From positions 992,001-1,056,000 of the forward strand of contig NC_069087.1 of assembly GCF_947172395.1 (NCBI RefSeq): a stretch of DNA of 64,000 nt, given 5' to 3'. Positions 23,139 through 34,759 of the stretch are shown piece after piece. This stretch comes from Bicyclus anynana (taxonomy: Eukaryota > Arthropoda > Insecta > Lepidoptera > Nymphalidae). The position numbers and the translations under genes are program-made. Positions within the stretch are counted from its first letter, which is position 1. The number at the start of each line of letters is the position of its first letter. Under the pieces are notes generated by a model, which saw nothing but the letters and a program-made list of their open reading frames with translations, made no database searches and had not been told where the DNA came from.

Positions 23139-23360
23139 ACGGCCTCCGTGGCGCAGTGGTATGCGCGGTGAATTTACAAAAAGAGAGGTCCTGGGTTCGA
23201 TCCCCGGCTAGGCAGATTGAGATTAATCGGCCGTGGCTAGTTACCACCCTACCGGCAAAGACGTACCGCCAAGCGATTTAGCGTTCCGGTACGATGCCGT
23301 GTAAAAACCGAAAGGGGTGTGAATTTTCATCCTCTTCCTAACAAGTTGGCTAAAAAAAAA
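23139..23360 (+). mobile_element. tRNA-derived SINE, family A, 3'-truncated
   Basis: Head with A box GTGGCGCAGTGGT and B box GGTTCGATCCC, body to 'TCCTAACAAGTTGGCT' and an A run. About 17 bases between the head and 'GGCCGTGGCTAG' are shortened relative to the 39032 copy, and the last ~90 bases of the family are absent. Confidence 0.9.
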
Positions 23361-24660
23361 GAGCGCCACAGTTCTTATGTGAAAATCTGTCAAACCAGAT
23401 TAAAAATTATTATTAATACCAATGATCTTATATGTTGAAAAAAACCTAAACTTTGACCAAATATGTTCAAAACAAAATTGTCTAAACACTTAGCACTCGC
23501 TTCTACTTGTTATTGGTTATTTATTACTTATCACGTCAGAGCCGTGTCACCGCGTCAGGGTGAATAATATTACGGTCAGGTTTATAAAGAAAAAAAAAAT
23601 ATTCGCGTAATAATCTTGCGGCGGTGGCATTATCCATTAGATTTGTCAGACGCGCGCTCAGCGCAATATAACGTGATACGGGTTCAAACGGCCCCGTACC
23701 GCTTAGTCGACGTTTTATAAATACGCCAGCGGGACTTCATTATAACGAGTGCTCGCTTCAAACGGCTCGTACCATAAAGATGTCCTCCCAGAGATACGGT
23801 TATCCGCAGATTATTGTTATTTGAATGATTACTGTCTAGACGCGGAGGACGCTTGAACTACGGGACTGTTCACTGTTCAGAAATGGATGTGCTCTGAGAT
23901 CTACGTTTTAAGGGTCCGTAGCTGTGAATTTATAATTCCTTTAGTATTTTTGTCAATTTCGTCTACGTCTTTATATTATTAGTGATAAATAAATTCTGTA
24001 AATATAAGACTTGGTAATGCTTATTTGCATATACTTGGACTGATAGAATTGTGTAAGTCAATTATATACTTTAATATTTCTAGTAAAGTAGTAAATTAGT
24101 ACTTTTACTTTAATATTTCTAGTAAAGTAGTAAATAAGTATTTTATTGTGCAACCTTTACTCCATTTTAGTTAGTGGTAGTTTTTGTGATTACCACTAAC
24201 ATATTCATCTGTTCCATTAAGCTACATGTCAGTCTAACTAAACAATAGAACATGGATCGATATGTGTGTATTGCTCCTATTAAATTCAAATCCGTTAAAT
24301 CTCTCTATAACTATACCTGCCATTAAGCCTTTTTATTGTTTACCTATACATCGCTATTCTTGACGGCATAAAAGCGAAAGTACTGGATCATAGAAATGGA
24401 TGAATGAAATTTGAGCACAACTGGCCTAATTTCATACGAATGCTGCATACGGGACCACATTCAAATACGAGCTACTCGGATATGGGTCGAGAGCGCCACG
24501 CGCCTGCACCCTAGCACGAGTTTGCCCTCCTCGCTAACATCGATTTATTTTTAAGAGACACGTTTTTATAAGTCATCGCGTAAATACTAAGTTAGAAATG
24601 GGGAACGTAACGAGAAGGACTTTAACAAATTACTGTAATAACTTTAAAATATCTAAAATT
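23361..24660. other. Stretch without recognised gene; direct 39 bp repeat
   Basis: A 39 bp unit (TACTTTAATATTTCTAGTAA...) is repeated in tandem at 24067-24105 and 24106-24144. A possible core promoter in this stretch is listed separately. Confidence 0.45.
23712..23824 (+). promoter_or_regulatory. Possible core promoter with short ORF (speculative)
   Basis: TATAAATA at about 23715, an initiator-like TTCATTAT about 30 bases downstream, then ATG at 23780 opening 14 codons (MSSQRYGYPQIIVI) before a stop. The TATA-to-initiator spacing is right for an insect core promoter, and the local GC content is high. No following exon was identified, so a chance match is quite possible. Confidence 0.2.
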
Positions 24661-27315
24661 ATTTATGTTACACACAGTAGCGTGCAGAAGGTTTTCAACT
24701 AAGGTAGGCACTATACGTAAACATATGAAACATGGAAAATTCCCTCTCCGCATACAATATTACGTTCGTAAACAGTCCAGTCCAGTAAGCATTTTTGAAT
24801 TTATGAAGTGCACGCCACTGCTTGCAGAAAGCTCAAGTTTGCTGTGGGCCCAACGCGGCGGCCACAGATATAAGAGGTAACTAGATTTATAAAGTGCCAA
24901 GTTCTTTGTATAGAAACCAGCGTACCCAGGGGCGTGGCCTAAATGGTTGTTTAATATTTTGTGCTAGTACATGCGCGGACACGCTTGCGATATTCCGCAC
25001 ACCCGGTGTACGCGGGTCACGCCCCCTTGCTACTTCTGTTGCTTAAAGCATTAGCTTTTAGCGTTGTCAGTTATGTGGTGGCGGCTTAGGAGAGACGCTA
25101 CGAGTACCTAAAATGACACGATGTTAACATACTTATTGCAAGCCAATACACAACTCAATATCAATGCTACTAAAACTTCTGTATTGAAAAATCATTTACT
25201 AACTAAGACTAAATAATATATACCTAGAAGCATGGCAACTGGCTGCAAGCTTGTACGTGTGCCTACTTGTAGATGTTTCACGTTAAATCTGCGGCTGTGC
25301 TGATCCACACCTGATTTTTATTTACAATAAAATAGTCTGTGTAGTGTTACACGGTAAGGACAAGGGACCTTACAGTCTGCAATCCAAATTTGCATCAACG
25401 ATTGTAAAATTAGTTGAAAGCTGGCAAAAAGTATAGTACCCCGTGCGGTTTCATTTCATGCTAAGGTTTGTAGAATGCGCTTACTGACTGTACGGGTTTA
25501 TTTAAATTTTTGGATCGTGTTTTGCTTTGTGAAACGAACATGGTGAATGGTGAAATGTTTATTGATACGCTACCTACCGACTGCGCCAAATATATCCAGA
25601 GTCAGTGGGGCATGCTCGACTGTTTCTGTTGACTACTACCGTAAAATATATATTTTATATATCGACAATGTTTTTTTTATTCAACGATAAATTATTATTT
25701 TCATACCTACATCAATACAGATAATACTCTAAAGTGCTAATAAACTCCGCGCCACAAATAGACGCGGCGCTAATGTCTTAATTTCTCTCATTGTCATTTG
25801 GTAATGGCGGTCTTATTGTCATTTGTGTAAGGCACTGTCAATTTTAGTCTAAGGTCCATATATAACGTTACCATACTAGAAATAAAAACACTTTTCATCT
25901 AATAAACATATGGGTGAAGAACGTTTCTAATACCGATCTTCTACTTTAACCATAGGGATACTAGTTTAGCGACTAAAATAATGTAGTCGTAGTAGGTAAG
26001 TTTATCATTAATACGTATATGATAACAACGTAAAGAAGTTAGCCCTATCCCTAGCCTACCACATGATTTGTAGTCAGAGAAAGACTATATAGAAAATAGA
26101 AATCCCTCAACTAACATGAAATAAATGGATTTAAGATCTAACTTAGTTATGAAAGCAGAAATAGGTGTATTGCAGTCTGTATGACACACAGACGTGAGTC
26201 TGTCTTGTTTACTACATTTATAAATGTTCTATTTGTAACACTAAACAAAACTAAATATACGTATTTTCTTTCTTATTCTCCGTGGAAAAGGGGCCTATTC
26301 GTATAAATTAATACGAGCAGGCTTAATTAATTCACGAGATCATTTGGTAAATAAGAGAAAACCCGTATTCTTAGTTGGCCCCAATAAAATCGACTTATTG
26401 GACGCCCAATTTGTAAATCTACGAACGAAATGTTATATTTCTTTGTATAACAATTATAATTTATGGTATAAAAACAAGCATTTCAAAATAGCTATAGAAT
26501 GTTTATTTATTTTTCACTAGTGTAAAGCACACGTCATTCATAGGTCTTGACTGTAAAATGCAATCTTTTTATTTATAATAGATAAGTTGAAATTATAAAA
26601 AAATGTGAAGCCAAAAATAGTTACGGAGAAATTAGTGAACTATGCACGTTACAATATAGGCACGTATAAAAATTAAATCTACTTTCTCTTCGAAGTCGGA
26701 TAAAGTTTCAATAAGGAAAAATCGAAGGCTAAATAATATTACAGCTTACAAAATATATAACTTTGTCGTATTGAATTATTTACCAGACCTCTAATGAACG
26801 AGGGAATGATAAATGTACAGAAAATCAATCAAAAGAAACCTCAATAATAATACATCAAAATTATCCAGATCCAAAAATAACATTTTGTAAATAACAGCCA
26901 TTATTTTGTCTACACAAACGCTCGTTTCGTATCCAAATTACAATATTCAGCTTATTGACAAATTCATCGTTTCTCTAGCAAAATACCTTTCTTTTCTTTG
27001 TGTAAGCAAAAGAAAACTGGACATGTGCGAGTAAGAGTCGTCCACCCGGGTTCCGTACAAGTCTTTCTTATATTTTGTCATAAATCTAAAATTAAACATC
27101 ATAAAAATAATATAATAATGATAAACGTTATACCCTGTTGTGTAATGATTTAATTACATAATATATAGTTTTAAGACTTTTTCTTATACTTGTTGTTTAA
27201 GTCGATATTACTTGCCAAAATTCACAGTTCTAGGTTAACGAGAATTACGGTATGAATTTTGATTCCCTTGAGAGTGTCAAAACATACGTTTTTCCTATCC
27301 AACTTCCTACTAATT
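24661..27315. other. Long stretch without recognised gene
   Basis: 24665-24880 has a 71-codon open frame followed by GC-richer sequence that may be an old repeat. The rest is AT-rich with no domain-bearing frame, RNA gene or complete repeat that I can recognise. Confidence 0.4.
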
Positions 27316-27530
27316 TAACCGACTTCCAAAAAGGAGGAGGTTCTACCTTAGGCTGTTTGTGTGGATGTTTGTTTGGATGTTAGTTACTCTTTAACGCCGC
27401 AGCTACTGGACCATTGAAGCTTAAATTTGGAATGGAAATAGATTTTACTTGGATTAAGACAGGCTATTTTTTTTCCCGGCAAAATCCATGGTTCCCGAGG
27501 GATTTGTGAAAAACTAAATTTCACCGTATC
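27316..27530 (+). repeat. Helitron-like/LINE-type dispersed repeat, second family
   Basis: 'TTTGGATGTTAGTTACTCTT', 'TAACGCCGCAGCTACTG' and 'AAAATCCATGGTTCCCGAGG' are shared with 58947-59331 (plus) and 30565-30856 (minus). It opens with 'ACCGACTTCCAAAAAGGAGG', a motif also found at 35472. Confidence 0.65.
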
Positions 27531-28240
27531 ACCGTATCACACAGACCGTATCTTTCAAACATATGGTTTTAATTTCAGTTCGATACCTATACGCATTCCC
27601 GAGATAAAAAGGCTTGACAGACAGACAACTATCTGGTTGTCTGTCTAGCTGTCTGTTTGTTTCTATAGACAGACAACTAGATAGACCGATAGACAAAGTG
27701 ATCCAATACGGACGGAACCCTAAAAAATCACCTAACTCATTACAGGCAGTCAAATTTAAGCATTCCATACACTGGGGCCGTTATTAACGGAGTATTATGC
27801 AAAGATTCGTCTTGAAATAAATTTTCGTGGCTAAACAACGGGCGGGAGTCGGGATTACCTCGTCAGCTCTGGATGGATTTCTTTCTGTGTTTTATTGCGT
27901 TCCAGTGCCGTGGATTTATATTTAAATTATTCCATCTCGGCCAGCGTCTCTCGAGATTTGTCGAATGGCGGTTTTGTGATCGGAGACCGGGGTAGTGCGC
28001 TTGTGATGTTTGCGGGTAGTTATGATTGTTTTGGTGGCTTCTCGGAAGCTCTCTCGGTTTGCTCTGAAGGTCACAATGGCTTTTTCATTTACAGGGTAAA
28101 GTTGAAAGGTCGTTTGAATGTTTGCTATCGACATTACTTGACGAATATATGACATGGATAGAGCCTCGCTGCTCTAGTTATTAGGTTACAGATCATGAGG
28201 TCTTAGGTTTCACTATTGTGTCAAGCTACGCAATATTGAA
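27531..28240. other. Stretch with hairpin, no recognised gene
   Basis: A local hairpin at about 27618-27645 has 11-base arms AGACAGACAAC / GTTGTCTGTCT within GACA/GTCT-rich sequence. Open frames of 85 and 77 codons overlap on opposite strands at 27895-28155; neither has a recognisable domain. Confidence 0.4.
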
Positions 28241-28259
28241 TCAGTCAGTTGGTGTTATA

Positions 28260-28560
28260 ATATCATCGTACTTACCGGAGAGCCGTTGGGGTCCCAAGAT
28301 GCTGGAATGGCGACCCCGCACTGGAAACTGCAGTTTTGGTCGAACCCCCATTAGGTGGACCGGGGACATCAAGCGGGTTGCACGGAGCTGCTGGATGCTG
28401 GCGGCTCGAGACCATTGTGTTTGAAAGTCCATGTAAGAGGCCTATGCAGTATGCACCAGTGGACGTTCATCGGCTGATCTGATTGATTATCAGGCCTCTA
28501 TCCTATTAATACATCCCACTACAGAGTGGGCCGTATATACATGATGATAATCAAGAAAAT
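28260..28560 (+). pseudogene. RTE-like LINE C-terminal fragment
   Basis: The frame at 28268-28424 carries the RTE C-terminal block: 'KMLEWRPRTG', 'RTPIRWTGDIKRVA', then 'CWMLAARDH'. A stop follows at 28422, but similarity to the expected end (EAY...QW) goes on at about 28437-28460 in another frame, so the copy is frameshifted. The end has an ATGATGATA-type tail (28541-28549). It belongs to a different subfamily from the piece at 8606. Confidence 0.75.
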
Positions 28561-28931
28561 TGTTTTTTTTTTTAATTAATTCTTAGTCGCGTTCTTTGTC
28601 GCGTGAGTTTAATTTTGGCACCAAAATACTGTGACCTCGTACTAAAATGCCTACCGAATAATTTAATGTAACATTATTTCTCTGAGAAATTCGATATCGG
28701 GAGTTTCTTCTTGTTACCATAATTTGATTATTCGAAATTATTAGATACGATATTTTTATCGATAATTGGTTCCACGGATGAATTTTGATTTACATTTATT
28801 ATCCTTGTAAGGTTATTGACACACAGTACCTACTGAAAAGTAATATAAAGCTCATTCGAATAATTTGTATTTACTTAAGTATGTGTAAGTATGGTATTTT
28901 ATTTTATGTTATGTTTACCCAAACCTTTGAC
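28561..28931. other. AT-rich stretch, nothing recognised
   Basis: No gene or repeat recognised. Confidence 0.45.
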
Positions 28932-29045
28932 GATTTCTACATGATACACCGGAACGTTGAATCGCTTAGCGGTGAATTGGTACCTAACTACGGCTTGTGC
29001 CTAACTGGCCAGACTAAATTTGTGTCAGACCAGACTCTACCAGAC
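28932..29045 (-). mobile_element. SINE family A fragment, strongly diverged
   Basis: On the minus strand it follows the family A middle in order: reverse complements of 'TTTCTACATGATACACCGG', 'GAATCGCTTAGCGGT', 'AACTACGGCTTGTGCC' and 'GGCCAGAC'. Many changes make it one of the oldest copies here. Confidence 0.55.
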
Positions 29046-29396
29046 TCAAGACCCCAGCCAATTTAGAAATAATAAAATATTACACAGATTCGAGCTGGGA
29101 ATGGGATGAACCCAGGTTATCTCTGAATCTTTTCTTACCAATCGCGCCAGAAATTATGTCTTATGTTAGTTTAGTTGCTACATGATTATTTAGTATTAAA
29201 AAAAACACGCAACAAATAAATTTAAATTAAAAACATGAAAAAAAGACAATCATTCAATCAGACAACTTTTGTTCTGGAATTTCATTAATTACAATAAAAA
29301 AAAATAAAACATATTTTGAAATCATCGAATGTAAAATAGATGACATTTTTGATTGCCCTTTACTTATTATGTTCATCGTAAATAACCTCTTTTTTA
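29046..29396. other. AT-rich stretch, nothing recognised
   Basis: No gene or repeat recognised. Confidence 0.45.
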
Positions 29397-29510
29397 AAAC
29401 AAATCAATCAAATCATTTATTTGCTAGAATGTGGTACATGTCTTGATCTTAAACTTATTGAGTTACCTAAACATTCAACAGATTACAGTATGCAATTTTT
29501 TTTATAAATA
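29397..29510 (-). repeat. Probable LINE 3' end
   Basis: The minus strand ends AGCAAATAAATGATTTGATT, an AATAAA-containing tail of the kind seen at 3' ends of CR1/Jockey-type LINEs in Lepidoptera. No protein is preserved. Confidence 0.4.
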
Positions 29511-30034
29511 AAATATTGATTTCAATAATTTATCCTAAAAATTTTTAGTCAAATATAATATCTTATTATAAACAGCTATTTATCAAACCAATATTCAAAT
29601 CTGTTCATCCGTTTGGGAGTTACTATGCTGCAGACAATAACAAGTAACCTACAACACCCCTTTTTTGCCGGTGGTTAAAAATCGTCCCTTGTCACGCCCA
29701 GTGTACCTGTGTGAACATCCTCTTTATTCCACTAATTGAGTTGTACGGTGTAACGCTGGCAATGGGCCAGTACACGAGGCTTTTCACTTCAGCAGGATTA
29801 TCCCCTCCCCTCCCCCTGCCCGCCTGCATAACACGAATGGATTGTCTATTGATTTCGGATTAATGAGAGCGGTTACAAAAATGTTATCAGTCCGCACGCA
29901 CTTTGCTTATTGGATTCCGATTTTTTTGTTTCAATTTCAATTTATTTGTTTGTTGAGAATTTAAACATATTAAATTGAGAGTATTTGATTTGTCTAGCTA
30001 TCAACTAAAACGGACTCTTTAACATCTACGTGTC
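29511..30034. other. Stretch without recognised gene
   Basis: A pyrimidine-rich run (CCCCTCCCCTCCCCCTGCCC) sits near 29803-29822. No coding signal was seen. Confidence 0.45.
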
Positions 30035-30365
30035 ACGGCCTCCGAGGCGCAGTGGTTTGCGCGGTGGATTTACATGATGGAGGTCCTGGGTTCAATCCCC
30101 GGCTTGGCAGATTGAGGTTGTCTTAATTGGTCCAGGTCTAGCTGGTGGGAGGCTTCGACCGTAGCTAGTTACCACCCTACCGACAAAGATGTACCGCCAA
30201 GCGATTAAGCGTATCGGTATGATGTCGTTTAGAAATCGAAAGGGGTGTGAACTTTCATCCTCCTCTTAACAAGTTAGTCTGCTTCTATCTTAGATCGCAT
30301 CATCACTTATCATCAGGTGAAATTGTAGTTTAGGGCTAACTAGTAAAGAATAAAAAAAAATAATA
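30035..30365 (+). mobile_element. tRNA-derived SINE, family A, full length
   Basis: Complete copy of about 325 bp: head (A box GAGGCGCAGTGGT, B box GGTTCAATCCC), body, and tail 'AGGGCTAACTAGTAAAGAAT' followed by an A run. Point changes in both boxes suggest moderate age. Confidence 0.9.
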
Positions 30366-30564
30366 ATCCAGATAATTATTAAATTTTGACTAATTGATTT
30401 ATCTAGCTATTATCCGTAAAAAACGGACTTTTTACGTTGTAGAGAGCATATAATAGAGTTGTTTTTTGATGAATTGACTGGATTGCAATTGTTGTTAAGT
30501 GACTTTGCTGTCTGAGATGATATAGCGGGCTGTTACTTATGCCAACGATTTGAACAACAATTCA

Positions 30565-30856
30565 GGCTATAATATACCTTAATATCAATTTTCAGCTAAT
30601 TCGGTTCAGTAGTCGAGGCGTGAAAGAGTAACAAACATTCATATCATCAAAATCATCAGTTTTCGCAAATCTCGGGAAATCATGGATTTTTCGGGATAAA
30701 AATTATATGTTAATCTATTTCCAGAGTGAAATCTATTTCCATTCCAAATTTCAGCCAATTCGCTTCAGTAGGAGCGACGTTAAAGAGTAATAAACATCCA
30801 AACAAACATACATCCAAACTTCCATACAAACTTTCGCGTTTATAATATTTGTAGGA
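30565..30856 (-). repeat. Second Helitron-like family, tandem-like double copy
   Basis: On the minus strand it reads 'ACGCGAAAG', 'GTTACTCTTTAACG', 'TTTAGCTGAAATTTGG'-like blocks twice in a row, the same doubled layout as at 58947-59331. It starts next to 'TATTATAAACGCGAAAG'. The CTAG end is not preserved. Confidence 0.65.
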
Positions 30857-31127
30857 TCTTTATTTCATATAGTTGCTATTTTTTATAATATGTTCCACAT
30901 TTTATATCCCGTAAACCTGCCCAGGAGCTTTTATGAATATATTTAAAATTTTTATAGAAAAAATAAAACTAGTAAATTTATGCAGTGCATAAATAATATT
31001 TCTGTTATAATTATCTTTATGCCTAAGTGCTTATGTATATTTTATGGGGTATTTAATTAGATTGAGTTATTTAAAGTATATTAAGAAAGAAGTAGTTATA
31101 AAAGATATACAAAAGATAAGAAAATAA

Positions 31128-31323
31128 TCTATACTAATATTATAAAGCTGAAGAGTTTGTTTGTTTGACTGAACGCGCTAATATCAGGAACTACTAGTCC
31201 GATTTGAAAAATTCTTTTAGTGTTAGATAGCCCATTTATCGAGGAAGGCTATAGGATATATTTTAACCCCATATTCTTACGGGGAGGAAAACCACACGGG
31301 TGAAACCGCGCAGCATCAGCTAG
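31128..31323 (+). mobile_element. Helitron-like non-autonomous element, both ends intact
   Basis: Starts TCTATACTAATATTATAAAG and ends GCATCAGCTAG. The flanking bases are A on the left and T on the right, the AT insertion site expected for Helitrons. The 3' palindrome CCGCGCGG has become CCGCGCAG. Confidence 0.9.
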
Positions 31324-31716
31324 TATTTAAATCAAATTGAAATGGGAGCGTACGAAGTCGGCGGATTTGAGGAAGTTATTTGTCAAATTGAGTATCTATT
31401 GTTGTTTCGGGAATCCATTCCACGGGTAAACATTGTGCGAGTGAAATGATATAATTTTTCCGAGGTTGCCCGCTGGTAATCCGTGATCAATAGAAGTATT
31501 ACCGACGGGGGGTGTAACCCTCCTGAAATGGAAAGCCCCCCGCGCGATACATTGGAACTCAATTAGTTAAATAGTCTTTGTAAGCTCCGGAATAACGATC
31601 GATAAGTTAGATTGGTTAGTTGTTATGATTTTATTATTATTACCTACGATACAAACTGTAGTAAAAATATCAACTGACATGGTACTTATGGTACTCCTGT
31701 AGATGAATTATTTATG
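31324..31716. other. Stretch without recognised gene
   Basis: No gene or repeat recognised; the part around 31500-31550 is GC-richer. Confidence 0.45.
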
Positions 31717-32010
31717 ACGGCCTCCGTGACGCAGCGGTATGCGCGGTAGATGTACAAGAGGGTATTAGGTTCGATCTCCGGTTAGGTTGATTGAGATTTT
31801 CTCAATTGATCTTCGGCCGTGATTAGTTACCACCGGCAAAGACGTATCGCCAATCGATTTAGCGTTCCGGTACGGTGTAGTGTAGAAACCAAAAGGGGTG
31901 TAGGTTTTCATCCTCCCCCTAACAAGTTAGCCCGCTTCCATCTCAGATTGCGCCATCGATTACCATCAGGTGAGATTGTATTGAAGGGCTAACTTGTAAA
32001 AAATAAAAAG
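31717..32010 (+). mobile_element. tRNA-derived SINE, family A, diverged full copy
   Basis: Head with GTGACGCAGCGGT (A box changed) and GGTTCGATCTC, and family body and tail. Several small deletions occur (for example in the 'GGCTGGTGGGAGGCTTC' part, which is missing). Confidence 0.85.
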
Positions 32011-32463
32011 AAGGAAAAAACGTTTTAAAACGCTTTACCACCTTCTTGAAAAAGAAACCTTGCTACACTAGCAATATTTATTTTTTATCATGGCCAATAT
32101 TCCCTCTTCCCTTTTAATTAATCGTAAGGTCATTGTTATGACTTGTAGTGGCACAATAACAATTCAACGGGCGAGACTAGATCCAAAGGTCTTTCCGGTT
32201 ATAGTCCGGCTTTTAAAGCATGCGGTAATTGAAGTTCTAATTCTATGGTGTTATCTATACCCTCGTGGCTTATAGAACATATGTTATGTATGTTGTGGTA
32301 TTTCTATCCCATAACGCCTTCAAAAATTTTCTCAACGTCAAATTGATTATCTACTCTTCTACTGGTATTCTTCTTTTTGATGCAACACTTTGTGAAGGAC
32401 TTGATATCGGAGCCACCTTCAGACTGAAATTAAACAAATTTATAGTTAGTTATAATTAGTTAG
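32011..32463. other. Stretch without recognised gene
   Basis: Two short plus-strand frames (61 and 64 codons) overlap by 11 bases in different frames; no domain was recognised. Confidence 0.4.
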
Positions 32464-32894
32464 AGAGCCGTGATAGCCCAATGGATAAGACCTCTGCCAC
32501 CGATTCCGGAGGGTGTGGGTTCGAATCCGGTCCGGGGCATGCACCTCCAACTTTTCAGAAATTAAATATATATAGAACGAAAAAAATTGTTTGCATACAG
32601 CTGACTGTAAAATAGTTAATAAGATTTATTTATAGTTGTTTCTCTGTAAGTGAATGTAAATTCTTTAAGAGAAATAAAGAATCTTTGACCTTAATATCAC
32701 GTGTCTCAAACGGTGAAGGAAAATATCGTGAGGAAACCTGCATACCAGAGAACTTTCTCAATTCTTTGCGTGTGGGAACTCTGCCAATCCGTATTGGGCC
32801 AGCGTGGTGAACTATTGACCTAACCCCTCTCATTCTGTGAGGAGACTCGAGCTCAGCAGTGAGCCGTATATGGGTTGATAATGATGACGACGAT
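32464..32894 (+). mobile_element. tRNA-derived SINE, family B, interrupted by another insertion
   Basis: Head (GTGATAGCCCAATGGATAAG, B box GGTTCGAATCC), body and ATGATGACGACG tail. The body is interrupted at about 32572-32690. TTAGTTAGA flanks the SINE on both sides (about 32456-32464 and 32898-32906), a likely target duplication. The first part also lacks ~15 bases after 'CAACTTTTCAG'. Confidence 0.85.
32572..32690 (+). mobile_element. Insertion inside a family B SINE, LINE-tail-like
   Basis: About 120 bp foreign to family B, ending 'GAGAAATAAAGAATCTTTGA', which looks like the 3' tail of a LINE with an AATAAA signal. 'TTAATAT' and 'TTAAATAT' around the edges may be a target duplication. No protein is preserved. 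Confidence 0.55.
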
Positions 32895-33261
32895 AGTTAG
32901 TTAGAATCAAATTTAAAATGGATCATTTGTAGACAATCAACCACCGGGTTAGAAGCTCCACAGTTGCTCTTTTAAAGAGGCAAACTCCAACAAACAAACA
33001 CAAAGAAAATAATGAATATTCTATCCGTTATTTTTAACAGATTAAAAAAGCTATCGAGCCGAGAAAAGGCCACCGTTTGAAATGGCGATGGTCCTCGTTA
33101 ATTACTTCCAAATTGAAAAGCTATTATTCGTCGCCGTTCTAACTTTTTGCTGTTATTTAATGAGCGAGATAATCCCGCAGCGGACGCCGTTGAAGAGACC
33201 TCGATAGATTTTGTTTCCATTTATCTATTGAAATACCTATACTGTAATAATTGCTACTGTG
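32895..33261. other. Stretch without recognised gene
   Basis: No gene or repeat recognised. Confidence 0.45.
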
Positions 33262-33554
33262 TCGTCATCAACCCATACTCGGGTCACTGCTGAGCTTGAG
33301 TCTCCTCTCAGAATGAGAAGGGTTAGGCCAATAGTCTACCACGCTGGCCCAATGCGGATTGGCAGACTTCACACACGCAGAGAATTAAGATAATTCTCTG
33401 GTATGCAGGTTTCCTCACGATGTTTTCCTTCAAGTGACATTTAATTTCTTAAAATGCACTCAACTGAAAAGTTGGAGGCATGCCGCGGACCGGATTCGAA
33501 CCCACACCCTCCGGAATCGGAGGCAGAGGTCATATCCACTGGGCTATCACGGCT
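33262..33554 (-). mobile_element. tRNA-derived SINE, family B
   Basis: On the minus strand: head GTGATAGCCCAGTGGATATG, B box GGTTCGAATCC, body, short tail. The flanks share 'GCTACTGTGT' and 'TATCTA' within an imperfect ~30-base match, so the target duplication is unusually long or was already a repeat. Confidence 0.9.
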
Positions 33555-33587
33555 CATTTATCTACTGTTATAATGGCTACTGTGTAT

Positions 33588-33825
33588 CTTCTATAATATA
33601 AAAATGAATCGTGAATGTGTTCGCGCAAATCTCGAGAACGGCTGTAACGATTTTGCTAATCTAGGGTAGGTGTAGGGTAGGGATTGGGAAGAAATAGGGT
33701 AGGGGTGGGGTAGGGAAGGGGTAGGGTTGGATTGGGGAAGGGTAGAGTAGGTGTAAGGTGGATGTAGGATAGGGGTAGGGAAAACGTGCACACAAGACAA
33801 AGCGAAGTTTGACCATGCCTACTAG
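33588..33825 (+). mobile_element. Helitron-like element with G-rich minisatellite
   Basis: Starts TCTTCTATAATATAAAAATG, has 'AATCTCGAGAACGGCTGTAA', then ~120 bases of GGGTAGGGGTAGGG-type repeats (33663-33781), and ends 'GCGAAGTTTGACCATGCCTA' CTAG followed by T. The TC start and CTAG end support Helitron type; fragments of the same family are at 17160 and 18920. Confidence 0.65.
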
Positions 33826-34759
33826 TATATAATATCTACTCGTTAATTTAAACGCTCAGAAAGCCAGTGACTATGCATTTTCAAGACAATATACCTCATC
33901 TTTGCTTTTCATGTGGCATGTTTTTTTTTGTAGACACGCACATATTACCAAATCATCATCATTATCAACACTCTCTGCAGGGTACTCCTAAAAGGATTGC
34001 AAATCTTAGGCCTGAATTTATGTGCGTTCCTAGATATCGAACTTGAGATCATAATTTGTGATATTTATTTATATGGTAAAGAACAAACAGTTTTCTATTA
34101 TGATATTTTAGCTGGATTCATGAATGTCATGTGCATTTAAAATTAAAAAAAAAAATCAATTTCTTATAGTATAAAATTATTTTTATAATTACGAGTACCT
34201 TCAAAATACACGTGTCTCATATAAATCACTCCGGAAGTACGAGATTTCCCTCCCTTAGCAAAAATACTTCCCCCTCAGCGGCGGTAGAACAACATTTTTC
34301 ACCCTCCTAATTGAAATTAAACACGTTCCGAACGTTGTCAGCAGACTCCATTTGAGATGCGCCTTTTAAGCTTAATTACTTATTAATTGTATGTTTTAAT
34401 TACTTATTTATTATATTTCATATATTAAATTTATACATATAAAAGTAGAAAGGTTCCCCCATAAACGGTTTTCAAAAGAAAATTAGGAAAACCTATAAAT
34501 TTCAAATAACCTTCAGTAAATAATACTCCTTTTTAATAATTAGTACGCTACCATTTGTTTTACTAACTTATTGCACAGAAAAGATATTACAACCAGTAGT
34601 TGGACTTCATACTAGAGGTCGAAACGCGAGCTATACCTACGCTCCTTGAACATGGGGTGATCGTAGGGTGAAGACAGTCGCGACTGTGCCGCGGTGACGA
34701 ACGAACGCACGGTGTATTAACAGAGTAAAGTGTATTAATAGTATTAGATTTTTTTAATT
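33826..34759. other. Stretch without recognised gene
   Basis: AT-rich up to about 34610, then a GC-rich part (34620-34710) directly upstream of the THAP-like exon that could be its promoter and 5' UTR. No TATA box was seen. Confidence 0.4.

Noticed and set aside
23139..23220. tRNA gene (A and B boxes at tRNA spacing)
   Set aside because: The same head occurs in many copies, always joined to the same 3' body and A-rich tail, so it is a SINE head and not a tRNA gene. The same applies to 30035, 31717, 39032 and the family B, C and D heads.
27895..28155. 85- and 77-codon genes on opposite strands
   Set aside because: They overlap completely, neither has a domain, and there is no splice or promoter support.
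33663..33781. Telomeric or interstitial telomere repeat
   Set aside because: The insect telomere unit is TTAGG; here the runs are irregular GGGTAGGGG forms inside a Helitron-like element.
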